Shown here piece after piece: positions 8,729 through 17,991 of a DNA stretch of 64,000 nt. Position 1 is the stretch's first letter. Every line of letters starts with the position of its first letter. The position numbers and the translations under genes were made by a program. This DNA comes from Clostridium sp. KNHs205 (GTDB lineage Bacteria; Bacillota; Clostridia; Lachnospirales; Lachnospiraceae): the NCBI RefSeq assembly GCF_000702945.1, contig NZ_JNLE01000005.1, positions 1,364,001-1,428,000 of the forward strand. Reading direction: 5' to 3'. The notes beneath the pieces are model-generated. The model was given only the letters and a program-made list of their open reading frames with translations. It searched no databases and had not been told where the DNA came from.

Positions 8729-9643
8729 CTAGAACAATGCATTTTCCGGTGCCGCCTTACGTACAATTCCATTTGCCACCAGTATCATAACGAGGCCGAT
8801 GAGGGATTGATAAAAGGTTGTTGCTGCCGTAAACCCAAAGTCAGGTGTTGTTAAGATAGCATTTAAGATATAGGAATCAATAACCTGTGTAGTCTCATAC
8901 AGGATACCGCTGTTCCTGGTTACCTGATAGAACAGACCTGTGTCAGAACGCATGATTCCACCGACACCTAACAAGAGCATAATGGTTATCATGGGGATAA
9001 GGGATGGCAGTGTTATATTCCATATCTGCTTCCACTTATTAGCACCATCTATCTGTGCTGCTTCATACATTTCCTGATCGATACCTGCTAATACGGACAT
9101 GTAAAGAACCGAGCCGTAACCTACTGAACTCCATATCTTTACAGTGGTTAAGATAAAGGGCCAGTATTTGGCACTTGTATACCAGCGAACTGTATCGTTT
9201 CCCATAAAGTCTATTATATTATTTACCATTCCGTTGTTGCTGAAAAATGCATATACGATAAACTGTACTGCAGCAAAGGAAATGAATACCGGTATAATCA
9301 TAATACTCTGAAATGCTTTACCCAGACGTTTGAATACAAATTGATCAATTCCAATTGCCAGCACTATATTCAATGTCGTACCGATTATCGTAAATACTGC
9401 GTAATACATCAGTGTATTCCTGGTCATTCTGGTAAAGGTATTTCCAGAAGCCAGCAGGAATTGAAAATTATCCAGGCTAACCCAAGGGCTGCCCCAAATA
9501 CCCAGACTGTAGTCAAACTTCTTAAAAGCCATTACCAAACCTACCATCGGCATATAGCTGAATAAAAACAATACCAGAATTGCAGGCAAGCACATAATCA
9601 GATGCGCTCTATGCTTCCACGTATTATGTAAAAAATCTCTCAT
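8729..9643 (-). CDS. Carbohydrate ABC transporter permease (LplB-like)
   Basis: 304 residues with six predicted membrane helices. The EAA loop is at about 194-214 (EAAQIDGANKWKQIWNI then TLPSLIP). The N-terminus is of the LplB/UgpA type (LPAILVLFLFSYMPMVGLVMAF). The ATG at 9643 has a GGGGGAAAG-type site. It is the first transport gene after the regulator, 63 bases downstream of it, and pairs with the second permease to make the translocation pore. It works with the lipoprotein at 6155-7711. The substrate cannot be read from the sequence. Confidence 0.92.
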   Translation of the reverse strand: MRDFLHNTWKHRAHLIMCLPAILVLFLFSYMPMVGLVMAFKKFDYSLGIWGSPWVSLDNFQFLLASGNTFTRMTRNTLMYYAVFTIIGTTLNIVLAIGIDQFVFKRLGKAFQSIMIIPVFISFAAVQFIVYAFFSNNGMVNNIIDFMGNDTVRWYTSAKYWPFILTTVKIWSSVGYGSVLYMSVLAGIDQEMYEAAQIDGANKWKQIWNITLPSLIPMITIMLLLGVGGIMRSDTGLFYQVTRNSGILYETTQVIDSYILNAILTTPDFGFTAATTFYQSLIGLVMILVANGIVRKAAPENALF

Positions 9644-9706
9644 TTTCTTTCCCCCTTATGTAGTTTTAAATTGTCATAAACTTTCTAACAGCCTTCTTGC
9701 TTGTTA

Positions 9707-10753
9707 CTAAATTTCCTTTCCTTCCTTTCTTTCATCATTTCCTTCCTTAAGGTTACTTACAGAATTACCGGGTAATACCTTCCCTCCAATAATCACTTGT
9801 TCAATAATAGCTGCCTTAGGATTTTCTATCAGTGCGATGAGTTTCTCAGCTGCTATTCTTCCGAGAGCTCCGGTATCCTGTTTTAAGGTTGTTAACTTAG
9901 GAACCAACACCTGGGACAGGGTAATTCCATCATAACCGGCGATTGAAATATCTTCCGGTATTCGAAGTCCGGCTTCTTTGATTGCATTCATTCCCCCGAT
10001 ACAGGAGAAGTCATCCGAAAATACGATACAAGTCGGTCTATCCTTAAGCTGCAGCAATTCCCTGGTCAGTACTGCAGTCGTGTCCGGATCATGGTAAATT
10101 CCACTCTTAACATATTCATCCGGTACTGTTATACCAAGTTCACCGAGAGTCTTATAAAAGCTTCCCACCCGGTTCTGGGTTACAGAAGAATTGGCTCCGT
10201 GTATATAAGCTATCTTACTGTGTCCCATCTCATAAATGTATGTAATTAAATCTTTCATCCCATTTACATTGTCTGAAACGATTGCGGTACGATTATCGAA
10301 TACATGATCGATGGTTACCACCGGAAGCTCTCCGTTAATCAGCTCTGCAACCTGGGGATCTGTAAAACGGATACATGCAATAACCACTCCGTCAACTCCC
10401 CGGTATTTACTATGTTCGTAATAGGTCATATTCATACGGCCTGTGTGTCTGCTGATGAAAGTTATGTCATAGCCTTTCCGCTCTGCCTCCTGCTTAAAGC
10501 TATCCAGAACATTGGCAAAGTACTCATGAGTCAAACCACTCTGAGCCTCATCTACAAACAGAACCCCTAGATTATAAGTCCGGTTTGTCTTTAATGCTCT
10601 GGCAGAGGAATTCGGAAAGTAATCCATTTCTTTCGCAATTCTTATTATGTTTTCTTTTGTAGCAGCTGATATATCTTTATGATTATTTAATGCTTTACTG
10701 ACAGTTGCTACAGATACCCCACATCGTGTTGAAATGTCTTTTATAGAAACCAA
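9707..10753 (-). CDS. LacI family transcriptional regulator
   Basis: 348 residues. The N-terminal helix-turn-helix (SIKDISTRCGVSVATVSKAL) and hinge region (FPNSSARALKT) are typical, followed by a periplasmic-binding-protein-like sugar domain. The start is a TTG at 10753, supported by AAGGAG 8 bases upstream. It is the first gene of the importer operon and so probably a local, sugar-responsive repressor. Two copies of an AAACGTTTTC element upstream (about 10790-10806 and 11014-11032) are likely binding sites for it or for CcpA. The C-terminal tail is highly charged (KEGNDERKEGKEI). The effector sugar is unknown. Confidence 0.93.
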   Translation of the reverse strand: MVSIKDISTRCGVSVATVSKALNNHKDISAATKENIIRIAKEMDYFPNSSARALKTNRTYNLGVLFVDEAQSGLTHEYFANVLDSFKQEAERKGYDITFISRHTGRMNMTYYEHSKYRGVDGVVIACIRFTDPQVAELINGELPVVTIDHVFDNRTAIVSDNVNGMKDLITYIYEMGHSKIAYIHGANSSVTQNRVGSFYKTLGELGITVPDEYVKSGIYHDPDTTAVLTRELLQLKDRPTCIVFSDDFSCIGGMNAIKEAGLRIPEDISIAGYDGITLSQVLVPKLTTLKQDTGALGRIAAEKLIALIENPKAAIIEQVIIGGKVLPGNSVSNLKEGNDERKEGKEI

Positions 10754-10789
10754 TGTCTAAGCTCCTTACTATAAAGTCCCCTTATTTTC

Positions 10790-10806
10790 TTAAACGTTTT
10801 CTTAAC
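10790..10806. promoter_or_regulatory. LacI/CcpA-type operator candidate 1
   Basis: TTAAACGTTTTCTTAAC with a central AAACGTTT palindrome (10792-10799), 37 bases upstream of the lacI-like start. LacI-family and cre sites share this CG-centred dyad. Confidence 0.5.
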
Positions 10807-11013
10807 TTGGACAAAAAAATAATGCTTATTTTATCAGTGTTATCTCATTTCTATTTGTGTAATGTGACACTCTAACTAAATTATTATAGGTAATTATAAA
10901 CAAAACATTATGTATACTTCTTGTTTTTTTCTCCTCTGTTGTATTTTTACATTTGTATCATATACCTTTTTACTATATTTTGCAAGTATTTTTTAAAAAA
11001 ATACATAAATTAC

Positions 11014-11032
11014 TCAAACGTTTTCGTTAAAC
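11014..11032. promoter_or_regulatory. LacI/CcpA-type operator candidate 2
   Basis: TCAAACGTTTTCGTTAAAC with the same AAACGTTT core (11016-11023), 224 bases from the first site. The rest of 10807-11185 is AT-rich and holds no other signal I can support. Confidence 0.5.
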
Positions 11033-11185
11033 CGTTGAAAATGTGCATTTTTCATACTATAAGCCATTGAATCCAGGCTTTGCTATAGATGTTTTAGACA
11101 AAATTCGTCACGTCATGCAGCGCTGTATGTCCGAAAACCTTTTAGTACTTCTATGTGTTAAACCTCCATTTTCCATAACATAAAT

Positions 11186-11211
11186 AAGGGCCTCGATCAC
11201 TCGAGGCCCTT
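11186..11211 (-). terminator. Terminator of the PPC-like protein gene
   Basis: An 11-bp perfect stem (AAGGGCCTCGA, loop of 4, TCGAGGCCCTT). The minus-strand tail is TTATTTATG, a weak T tract, but the GC-rich stem and position are convincing. Confidence 0.7.
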
Positions 11212-11238
11212 GTGCATGTTGTAGCATCTTATTTATTC

Positions 11239-12387
11239 TTATCCTAACTTCATTTTAACTGAATATGAACCAGAAGTGCTGCTGCCGTCTTTTGTAACCT
11301 TTAAATAATAGGTTCCCTTCGGCAATTTCTGGCTTTTACTCGTACTGACATATGGTACTCCGGAGTCTTCTGTAGTATACTCATTCACGTATAGTTTTCC
11401 AAAAAGTGAGTTATCAGAGTCATAGAAAGTTAAGCTTATATCACCTGATACATCACCGGTTAATATAAGTTCAACTGCCTGGTCTTTTGTTAAAGTAATC
11501 TTATACCAGTCTTCTTTACCCTTTTTGTCCGTTGTAAGAATCAGACCTTTTGTAGCGGTACCCATCTTTAAAGTAGCTGCTTTTGATTTTGCTGTGCCGC
11601 TTTTGTCCGTAATGGCGGTAAATTTATATTTAAGCGCATAGTAGGAATCGCTGCCGTTGGACAACTTAATATAATAAGTTCCCTTTGCCAGACCGGCAAC
11701 GGTGCCAGAGGCTAAGGAGCTTCCTTTTGATACTAATTTCATTTTACCTTTTACTTTTTGATAGATATCTACATCTATGTAGCAGTCTTTTCCATTAGCA
11801 TAAGTTGTATATACATTTACTGTTCCGGCGCTTTTAAGGGTAATTGTATAATAGTTGCTGTCATTGCTGCTCAACAGTGTAACAGTCTTGCTCTTACCGC
11901 TTGTCAGCACATCGTCATCAGCAGAATAGATATCAGCTGCTATTGTGTAATCGATATCATATTCTTCAAAGGTTTGAATTGTTGTATAGTATGTACCAGC
12001 TTTCGGAATAGCCATTCCAAAGGTTGTTACCACATCCGAGGAAGCATCGACGCTTGTATAAGCAATACAATCAGTAAGTGCCTCGTCTGTATAAACACTT
12101 ATGGAAACGCTGTCTGAATTGGTTCCCTGATAATGAAAACGTAATAAACCAGAACAGTCTGTAGTGACTTTAACCACAGAACCCCTGACATATCCATCAT
12201 CGCCTTCCGCTAATAATTTACCGGTATAAGCATTTTTTGTTACGTCTTCTTTTCCTGTTTTCATTGTGACAGCTTTAATCTGACCATCTGCTGCCTTAAC
12301 AGAATTGACATTGAAAGTAACACCCACCAGAATTACTGTCAATAAAAAAACATACTTTAATGCATTTATTAATTTTTTAGTATTCAT
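11239..12387 (-). CDS. Secreted protein with pre-peptidase (PPC)-like beta domains
   Basis: 382 residues from the ATG at 12387, preceded by AAAGGGAG 4 bases upstream; an in-frame TTG at 12402 is less likely. A signal peptide ends near VKAADG. The mature protein holds about three beta-rich units. Each ends in a phrase such as AGTYYTTIQ, KGTYYIKLSN or KGTYYLKVTKDG, typical of bacterial pre-peptidase C-terminal domains. These domains usually sit on secreted enzymes, but no catalytic domain is present here. The protein is rich in Thr, Ser, Asp and Lys and has no sortase motif or membrane anchor, so it is probably released. Its role is unknown; carbohydrate or protein binding is possible. Confidence 0.75.
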   Translation of the reverse strand: MNTKKLINALKYVFLLTVILVGVTFNVNSVKAADGQIKAVTMKTGKEDVTKNAYTGKLLAEGDDGYVRGSVVKVTTDCSGLLRFHYQGTNSDSVSISVYTDEALTDCIAYTSVDASSDVVTTFGMAIPKAGTYYTTIQTFEEYDIDYTIAADIYSADDDVLTSGKSKTVTLLSSNDSNYYTITLKSAGTVNVYTTYANGKDCYIDVDIYQKVKGKMKLVSKGSSLASGTVAGLAKGTYYIKLSNGSDSYYALKYKFTAITDKSGTAKSKAATLKMGTATKGLILTTDKKGKEDWYKITLTKDQAVELILTGDVSGDISLTFYDSDNSLFGKLYVNEYTTEDSGVPYVSTSKSQKLPKGTYYLKVTKDGSSTSGSYSVKMKLG

Positions 12388-12510
12388 TCTACTCCCTTTC
12401 AATTTATACGCATTTTAAAACAACTACCAGACGATTAAGGCAAATCATCCTCAACATTGTGCCGATACGATCTGACTTAACTTCAAATGGCTACTAACCT
12501 GCACTACTAT

Positions 12511-12539
12511 ATAGTATTTAAATAAACAAATAGTGTCAA
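12511..12539 (-). promoter_or_regulatory. Promoter of the PPC-like protein gene
   Basis: Minus strand TTGACA (12539-12534), 17-base spacer, TACTAT (12516-12511), about 125 bases upstream of the start codon. The -10 lies in an ACTATATAGT palindrome. The rest of the gap up to 12800 is AT-rich with no clear feature. Confidence 0.65.
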
Positions 12540-12814
12540 TAAATTGTTAATTTATTATCATACCATGTCATATTATGTTTTCTTCTTTACCGCTATTTTT
12601 CTCGTTTTTTGTAATAAAAAATTATTTATAGTCAGAATTAAATGAATGTCGCTTTTTTGCAAAATAATATATTTACGACATAAGCAGTACATTTGTTAAT
12701 GTTTGTTACATAAATACTTTTTCTCACGAATATTGTTGAATATCCACGAGAAATAAGTTATCATTCATTCTTATAGGAATAATATATTTATTTAGGCAGC
12801 AAAGGAGTTTACCT

Positions 12815-13594
12815 ATGACCGCGGCACTTATACCGGCGAATGGAATGAAAAAACCATTATTACTCAGAAAATCAGCCTTGCAGGACAAAGGCCTTAAACT
12901 TTTCTCATACTGGAAACTGAATGACGGTTTTATCACAGCACCTGCCGATACTGCTGTACATATCGCTTATGTTATAGAGGGTTATGGATATTATGGTAAG
13001 CTTAAAGTAAAAGCAGGTGATGTTGTAGCTTTTGGCCTTAATATACAGCCAAATTACTTAAAAGCTCATAACATCGCAATGTTTATCATAGACCTGGATT
13101 TTACATTATTTTACTCTATTACAGGCTTAAAACCGGTTGTATGCAGGGACACCGTAGTACTGGATTCCAAAAATCCTTTTTACCGATTAGGCCAGATACT
13201 CTTCCCACATCCCGTAAAGCACTGGATTCCCAATATAGAAAATTTCATTTTACGTTTTTTAGATAAACAGAACCATTACTTGAACAATACCCTGCTGCGA
13301 GTGTCCTATGCAACCAAGGAAATTGATAAAGAACGTGATTTCTCTGCAATTGCATTGGATCTTAATATATCCTACCGGCAGCTGCAGCGGGATTTCCTGT
13401 CTGTACTAGGTCTCTCATTAAAAGACTACCAATCTATACGCCGCTTCTACCGGGCTGCCCACAGGCTAAAAAAAGAGAGCATTCTTGAAGTCGCCCAAAA
13501 CAGCGGATACTGTAATCAATCTCACATGAACAAAGAATTTAAGAGTAAATCCGGCTGGACCCCCAAGGAGGTCAGCAAGCATTGCTATTACTAG
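12815..13594 (+). CDS. AraC family transcriptional regulator
   Basis: 259 residues. The C-terminal 90 residues carry the two helix-turn-helix units of AraC proteins (FSAIALDLNISYRQLQRDF, then SILEVAQNSGYCNQSHMNKEF and SGWTPKEV). The N-terminal 150 residues look like a cupin-type sensing domain (HIAYVIEGYGYYGKLKVKAGDVVAF). The ATG at 12815 has AAAGGAG 7 bases upstream. It is transcribed away from the secreted PPC-like gene and has its own terminator. Its targets are unknown; the divergent neighbour is one candidate. Confidence 0.88.
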   Translation: MTAALIPANGMKKPLLLRKSALQDKGLKLFSYWKLNDGFITAPADTAVHIAYVIEGYGYYGKLKVKAGDVVAFGLNIQPNYLKAHNIAMFIIDLDFTLFYSITGLKPVVCRDTVVLDSKNPFYRLGQILFPHPVKHWIPNIENFILRFLDKQNHYLNNTLLRVSYATKEIDKERDFSAIALDLNISYRQLQRDFLSVLGLSLKDYQSIRRFYRAAHRLKKESILEVAQNSGYCNQSHMNKEFKSKSGWTPKEVSKHCYY

Positions 13595-13604
13595 ACAATT
13601 TCAA

Positions 13605-13651
13605 AAAAAGAATCAGACCTAATGCATCACCTTTTTAGTCTGATTCTTTTT
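13605..13651 (+). terminator. Bidirectional terminator between the AraC and HD genes
   Basis: 14-bp arms AAAAAGAATCAGAC (13605-13618) and GTCTGATTCTTTTT (13638-13651). A T tract follows on the + strand and the A tract provides one on the minus strand, so it can also serve the convergent HD gene. Confidence 0.85.
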
Positions 13652-13715
13652 GTGTTTTTATTTCTCACCTTGTACTGAAGCTGACGGAATCTAGTTCTTT
13701 ATCCGGTCCATGCAA

Positions 13716-15638
13716 TTATTGAATACCATCCTTGGCATGCTGTAGAAGAATTCTTTCCATAATCTCAACTCCGATTCGTTTACCAATAGCACCTAGCAGT
13801 TCTTCTCTTTTTTCCTTTAAAATTCCTTCCTCATCTTTTGCTAAAATGTAAATGTAAAAGACGGGCAGATAATCCGAATCAAGTTGTAAAATATCAGCAA
13901 TCCCGCTAATATCTTTCAGAGTACAAATTTTTTCCTTATGGTTATAGAAATAAATCGGTGAATCCAGTCCAATGGAAATCCGTTTAAACAGTGTTACCGT
14001 ATCATACGTCTTAAGATTTGTAATGATGGAGTTTGTTTCCTCCTTAACAATATCACTTACCATCTGTTCAAAGCTTTCAATTTTCATATCCTTCTTATAT
14101 CTCGAAATGTAAGACAAAACAAAACCAGAAGAATTTTTCATAGTATTGTCTAACATTTGGCGAAGCAGCTCAGTGGCTCTATCCATGGGGGATAACTCTT
14201 TTTCCTTTACAAGGAACGCTTCTACCTCATCTTTTCGTTTCATTATCTCCAGTTTCACAGCATCATCAATAATCTTAAAATTCTCACTTCTCTTAATTAG
14301 CGAATGATAACGTTTGCTATTACGTAGCAGCTCAGCCAGGCGCTGTGCTAACACAAACTCCCTGGTGCCTTCTTCAATCTTATTATGATAATATTCCGTA
14401 TAATATATCTGCCTTAAGACAGTTGTTAACCAGGAGTCATTCCATTGGGAAAGTGCATTTGCTTTGATGGCAGATTTTTTATCTCCCAGCGGAAACCACA
14501 GTCCTGAGATATCAAATGGTATTAATACTTCATTATCACGGCGTTTTTCCAATACTGTTTCATCCAGATATTTCGTTACAAGATCCTTAACGATTCCTTC
14601 CAGAATATAATCCGATTGGATGACTCTATGATGATAAACAATATCTTTATAGCTGTTATATCTACGTTTTACAAAATCCTCTACGGAACTTACTGCTTTT
14701 AAAGGAACACAGAAAAATATCTCTCCCTTCTCCACAATCATCTGCATATCATTAATGATTCTGCTATACTCTATTTTTCCGGAATCCTTTCCCGAATTGA
14801 TTACATCTCTCGTCGCATAATCCAGACGGTCTCCGTCTAAACTGGAATCAAGAATTCTATGAATATATTTGAAGGCTCCTTCTTCAGCAAAAATCCTCTT
14901 TACACTTTCTAATACAAGCACTTCAAATAGATTCTCATCATATTGCCCGGTATCTTCTGAAAATGGTGCAATAATTTTGCTTAATATTCCTTCGCTGATC
15001 TCATCGCCCATCTGTTCGTGTAATTTCCTATTCCCCTCAAAGTATTTGGACATAATATCAACAAATTCTTTTGCACTATCCTTTTCGTTAACTGCTTTCT
15101 CTTTGTATTCCAGGTAAACATCCTTTAACGCAAATTCCACAATATGGCTAAAGGGAGGATGACCAATATCATGTAGCAACGCTGCTGCACGGATTGATTG
15201 GATAAGTACGAGATGCGTAAATTTATTCTGTTTGGGAATGTTGTTGGGTATCAGGGAATGCCTTAATTTATCCAATTCAATCTGTGGCATCTCCTTTGGT
15301 AGCCTGCCGCCCAATTTTTCAGTACAAACCTCCGTCTGCTGTCCCAGTCTGCCTAAAATCTCCTCGTATTCTTTATCAAAGATATCAAAGAATTCTCTTA
15401 ACATTGAATCTGTTGTATTTAATAACGATTGAAAAAACATGTCAGAACAGAGCTTCATTGTTCCAACAGAATGTTCAAAACGTTTGGTTCGATTGGTTGG
15501 AAAGGTAAGATATACCGTTGAATTCTGATACACGTCATGAAGACGGTTAAAACCAATAGTTGAGACAATTCTTCTTTCATATTCTGTCAATGCGATCAGA
15601 CCATGAATGGAATCGTTCAGATAAATGCCTTTTCTCAA
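13716..15638 (-). CDS. HD domain phosphohydrolase (dGTPase/SAMHD1-like)
   Basis: 640 residues. Metal-binding motifs are in order: His56 in RFEHSVGT, His156-Asp157 in LLHDIGHPPFSH, and Asp268/Asp270 in SSLDGDRLDYATRD. This is the pattern of the COG1078/dNTP triphosphohydrolase branch of HD enzymes, which cleave dNTPs or related phosphoesters. It is longer than typical COG1078 proteins, with about 350 residues of helical sequence after the HD core. The start is a TTG at 15638 with AGGAGG 7 bases upstream. The downstream hairpin at 13605-13651 can end it. The true substrate is open; nucleotide pool control or phage defence are both possible. Confidence 0.8.
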   Translation of the reverse strand: MRKGIYLNDSIHGLIALTEYERRIVSTIGFNRLHDVYQNSTVYLTFPTNRTKRFEHSVGTMKLCSDMFFQSLLNTTDSMLREFFDIFDKEYEEILGRLGQQTEVCTEKLGGRLPKEMPQIELDKLRHSLIPNNIPKQNKFTHLVLIQSIRAAALLHDIGHPPFSHIVEFALKDVYLEYKEKAVNEKDSAKEFVDIMSKYFEGNRKLHEQMGDEISEGILSKIIAPFSEDTGQYDENLFEVLVLESVKRIFAEEGAFKYIHRILDSSLDGDRLDYATRDVINSGKDSGKIEYSRIINDMQMIVEKGEIFFCVPLKAVSSVEDFVKRRYNSYKDIVYHHRVIQSDYILEGIVKDLVTKYLDETVLEKRRDNEVLIPFDISGLWFPLGDKKSAIKANALSQWNDSWLTTVLRQIYYTEYYHNKIEEGTREFVLAQRLAELLRNSKRYHSLIKRSENFKIIDDAVKLEIMKRKDEVEAFLVKEKELSPMDRATELLRQMLDNTMKNSSGFVLSYISRYKKDMKIESFEQMVSDIVKEETNSIITNLKTYDTVTLFKRISIGLDSPIYFYNHKEKICTLKDISGIADILQLDSDYLPVFYIYILAKDEEGILKEKREELLGAIGKRIGVEIMERILLQHAKDGIQ

Positions 15639-15828
15639 GTCAAGCCTCCTACTGTTTTTTTATCTATTATAAAGTATCTCCATTGATAATTCTACTGATT
15701 CAGGCAAAAGAAAGCCAATCACGCTTTGGTGATTGACTTCATCCATTGATTTCTGATTCAATATCTTATATTTTACATTCATATAACTATGTAATTATAT
15801 ATAACCATATAATCCGTTTATAGGTGAC

Positions 15829-16641
15829 CTACTCAATATTCTTTAAATGCCCCTTCGCAATACCAAATCGCTTTCCATCCAGTAAATATTTTTTCATTCT
15901 GCGCTGGAGAGATGTACGCTCCGGTAATGATTCATTTACATTTTCATACCCAGGAAAAATCCACCCCATATACCATGTTGCATCATAATCCATCGTATCA
16001 ATCTCAAACAGGTTCTGAAACCCAACTATATTTGAATACTCCCCCAATAACTCCTTCAATTCCGGCATCAGCATCCATGAATCGCAGGTGAGTTTAACAT
16101 TCTCCCATTCAGAAAAATAGGATTTTCTGAATTGAAAAAAATCCTTTAACGACTGTGTAACAGCTTCTTTTTGCAAATCAGCATCTGATGGAATGTGAAC
16201 AGCAATCTCCTTGTTCTCCCCATTCACGAACTCATATTCCAGTGCACCTATACGAAATTCGTTCAGTGAAATCTGTCGAGGAAACCACCAAGCCCAAACA
16301 AATTTATATGTATGAAAGGTTCGATAATGTTCATTTAGGAATCTCGTACAAAATCTCATAGTTGCAGTAAAAATATCTTCTACTATTCCTCTCTTCACAT
16401 ATTCCTGGTATGAATAGTTAGCGATAATATTTAACAATTCCCATAGTATTTTTATGCCATCAGAATCATCGCCCAGAATCTCCTGTAATTCCTTTATTCC
16501 CTCATCCCATTCCTTGCGTTGCAGTATTTTATTTATAATGAAATTGGGAACTTCACAATTTCTATTGTTAGCATAATTGGATAATTCCACACTTACTTCG
16601 TCAGGAATCTCTAATGCTCTGGTTAATTCCTTCACTGTCAT
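15829..16641 (-). CDS. Acyltransferase-like protein (GNAT-like C-terminal domain)
   Basis: 270 residues. The N-terminal half is helical (MTVKELTRALEIPDEV) and resembles the N-terminal domain of a Firmicutes group annotated as acyltransferase-domain proteins. The C-terminal half has family-like phrases (LTCDSWMLMPELKELLG, NIVGFQNLFEID, LPERTSLQRRMKKYLL) that I associate with a GNAT-like fold. No catalytic residues can be named with certainty and there is no signal peptide or membrane segment. Only a weak GGTGG site precedes the ATG at 16641. It lies 190 bases upstream of the HD gene on the same strand and may be transcribed with it. Biochemical role unknown. Confidence 0.55.
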   Translation of the reverse strand: MTVKELTRALEIPDEVSVELSNYANNRNCEVPNFIINKILQRKEWDEGIKELQEILGDDSDGIKILWELLNIIANYSYQEYVKRGIVEDIFTATMRFCTRFLNEHYRTFHTYKFVWAWWFPRQISLNEFRIGALEYEFVNGENKEIAVHIPSDADLQKEAVTQSLKDFFQFRKSYFSEWENVKLTCDSWMLMPELKELLGEYSNIVGFQNLFEIDTMDYDATWYMGWIFPGYENVNESLPERTSLQRRMKKYLLDGKRFGIAKGHLKNIE

Positions 16642-16909
16642 GCTTATACCACCATACCTTCCAGTTTGTCTTTTTTAGATATTTACATTATAACATATCT
16701 TACATTTCTTTGTACTTTCATTGTAGTATTTTTATAACAGATGATATGTTGGAGAAACAAATGAAAAAAATCATGAAGACAAGACTTTCTATGCAAAATT
16801 TAAGGTCCAGTTAACCTTGTACAAAAAGGAAGAATAAAAGATGTTTAGATTAGTTTAAACATTATGCAACACAAAATGAAAAAGCCTTGAATATTCAAGA
16901 CTTTTAAAC

Positions 16910-16994
16910 TGCAGTCGACGGGACTTGAACCCGTACGAGCGCAATGCTCACTAGATCCTTAGTCTAGCGCGTATGCCAATTCCGCCACGACTGC
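16910..16994 (-). tRNA. tRNA-Leu, anticodon AAG
   Basis: An 85-base cloverleaf. The acceptor arms are GCAGTCG (16994 end) and CGACTGC with discriminator A at 16910. The anticodon stem CTAGA/TCTAG encloses loop CTAAGGA, giving anticodon AAG (bases 16960-16958) for codon CUU. A long variable arm (GAGC...GCTC) marks it as class II and the T arm has GGTTCAAGTCC. The 3' CCA is not encoded, so it must be added by a nucleotidyltransferase. Confidence 0.97.
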
Positions 16995-17209
16995 ACAACT
17001 ATAAATGTAGAGTGTTCACTTCATATTTCACCAGCGAACGAATTATATTATAACAAACTTATTTTGATAATGCAACATGTTTTTGCAATATATTTTAACT
17101 TTTTTCATATAACAAGAGTCATTTTGTAGTTATTTACCACACAAATACTTAATTATCCATATTCCTTCATAATTATACTTTACCCCATCAACGAAACTTA
17201 TTTTCACAA

Positions 17210-17238
17210 TTGACAAACCAACTCTCTTACATTACAAT
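17210..17238 (+). promoter_or_regulatory. Promoter of the tetR-oxidoreductase operon
   Basis: TTGACA (17210-17215), 17-base spacer, TACAAT (17233-17238). Confidence 0.85.
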
Positions 17239-17241
17239 TAG

Positions 17242-17258
17242 GTAAACTCTTAGTTTAC
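17242..17258 (+). promoter_or_regulatory. TetR-type operator palindrome
   Basis: A perfect dyad, GTAAACT-CTT-AGTTTAC, at the expected transcription start just behind the -10 box and 31 bases before the tetR start codon. Its place predicts self-repression by the downstream TetR protein. Confidence 0.75.
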
Positions 17259-17289
17259 TTTATTGCACATAAACGCAAAGGAGATGAAA

Positions 17290-17949
17290 ATGGGAAACTT
17301 AGAAAGAAAAATAAGAGAAAAAGAACTTCGGCGTGAGGATATCATCTCCGCCGCCGAAAACGTATTCTTTACAAAAGGGTACAATGCTGCAACCATGGAT
17401 GATGTAGCGAAGGAGGCTCAATTCAGCAAGCGCACGCTATATATGTATTTTAACAGCAAAGAGCAGATTCAGTTCGAGATAATGGCGAAAGGATATCGTT
17501 TATTTCTTGATTTACTGGAATCAGAAACGGCAACCCTTAATAACCTGGAGCCACTTGAGGGTATAAAAACCCTTTTTCTCCTCTTTCACAAATTCAGCCT
17601 CTCTTATCCATATCATTTTAGCACTATCATGGAATATCAGACCAAGGAAGAGGATTTTATTACCAGGTTATCTGATGAAGCAACGCAGGCAAAGGAGGTA
17701 TGTTATGAACTGGGAGAGGACGCAATAAGGTTCTTAATCAAGCTTGTAAAAGCAGGTGTCAGCCAGGGTGTAATTCGAAAGGATATTCCTGCCGAAAAAA
17801 TTGCTTTAATACTATGGTCCTGTACTCTTGGTATCTTTAACACTGCAAGCAGAAAAAATAATTATCTAAGCAATTATTACAATACCACCGGAGAGGAATT
17901 GCTTCAGGATTCCTTCACCCTGATTCTTGACTCTTTAACCAGGAAATGA
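17290..17949 (+). CDS. TetR family transcriptional regulator
   Basis: 219 residues. The N-terminal helix-turn-helix is clear (IISAAENVFFTKGYNAATMDDVA, then SKRTLYMYFNSKEQI), followed by an all-helical ligand-binding domain. The start is the ATG at 17290, with AAAGGAG 7 bases upstream; the frame runs back to a TTG at 17263 lacking a site. The promoter and the palindrome at 17242-17258 indicate self-regulation. The oxidoreductase gene starts 42 bases after the stop, so it is almost surely in the same operon and regulon. The ligand is unknown, but the neighbour suggests a redox-active or toxic small molecule. Confidence 0.9.
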   Translation: MGNLERKIREKELRREDIISAAENVFFTKGYNAATMDDVAKEAQFSKRTLYMYFNSKEQIQFEIMAKGYRLFLDLLESETATLNNLEPLEGIKTLFLLFHKFSLSYPYHFSTIMEYQTKEEDFITRLSDEATQAKEVCYELGEDAIRFLIKLVKAGVSQGVIRKDIPAEKIALILWSCTLGIFNTASRKNNYLSNYYNTTGEELLQDSFTLILDSLTRK

Positions 17950-17991
17950 TTTCTTTTTTATATGTACTGCGGTACATGGATTGGAGTTAGT

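Noticed and set aside
16761..16814. 17-codon + frame (MKKIMKTRLSMQNLRSS) with GGAG 6 bases upstream
   Set aside because: The ribosome site is good, but the frame is too short and there is no promoter or conservation evidence; kept only as a note.
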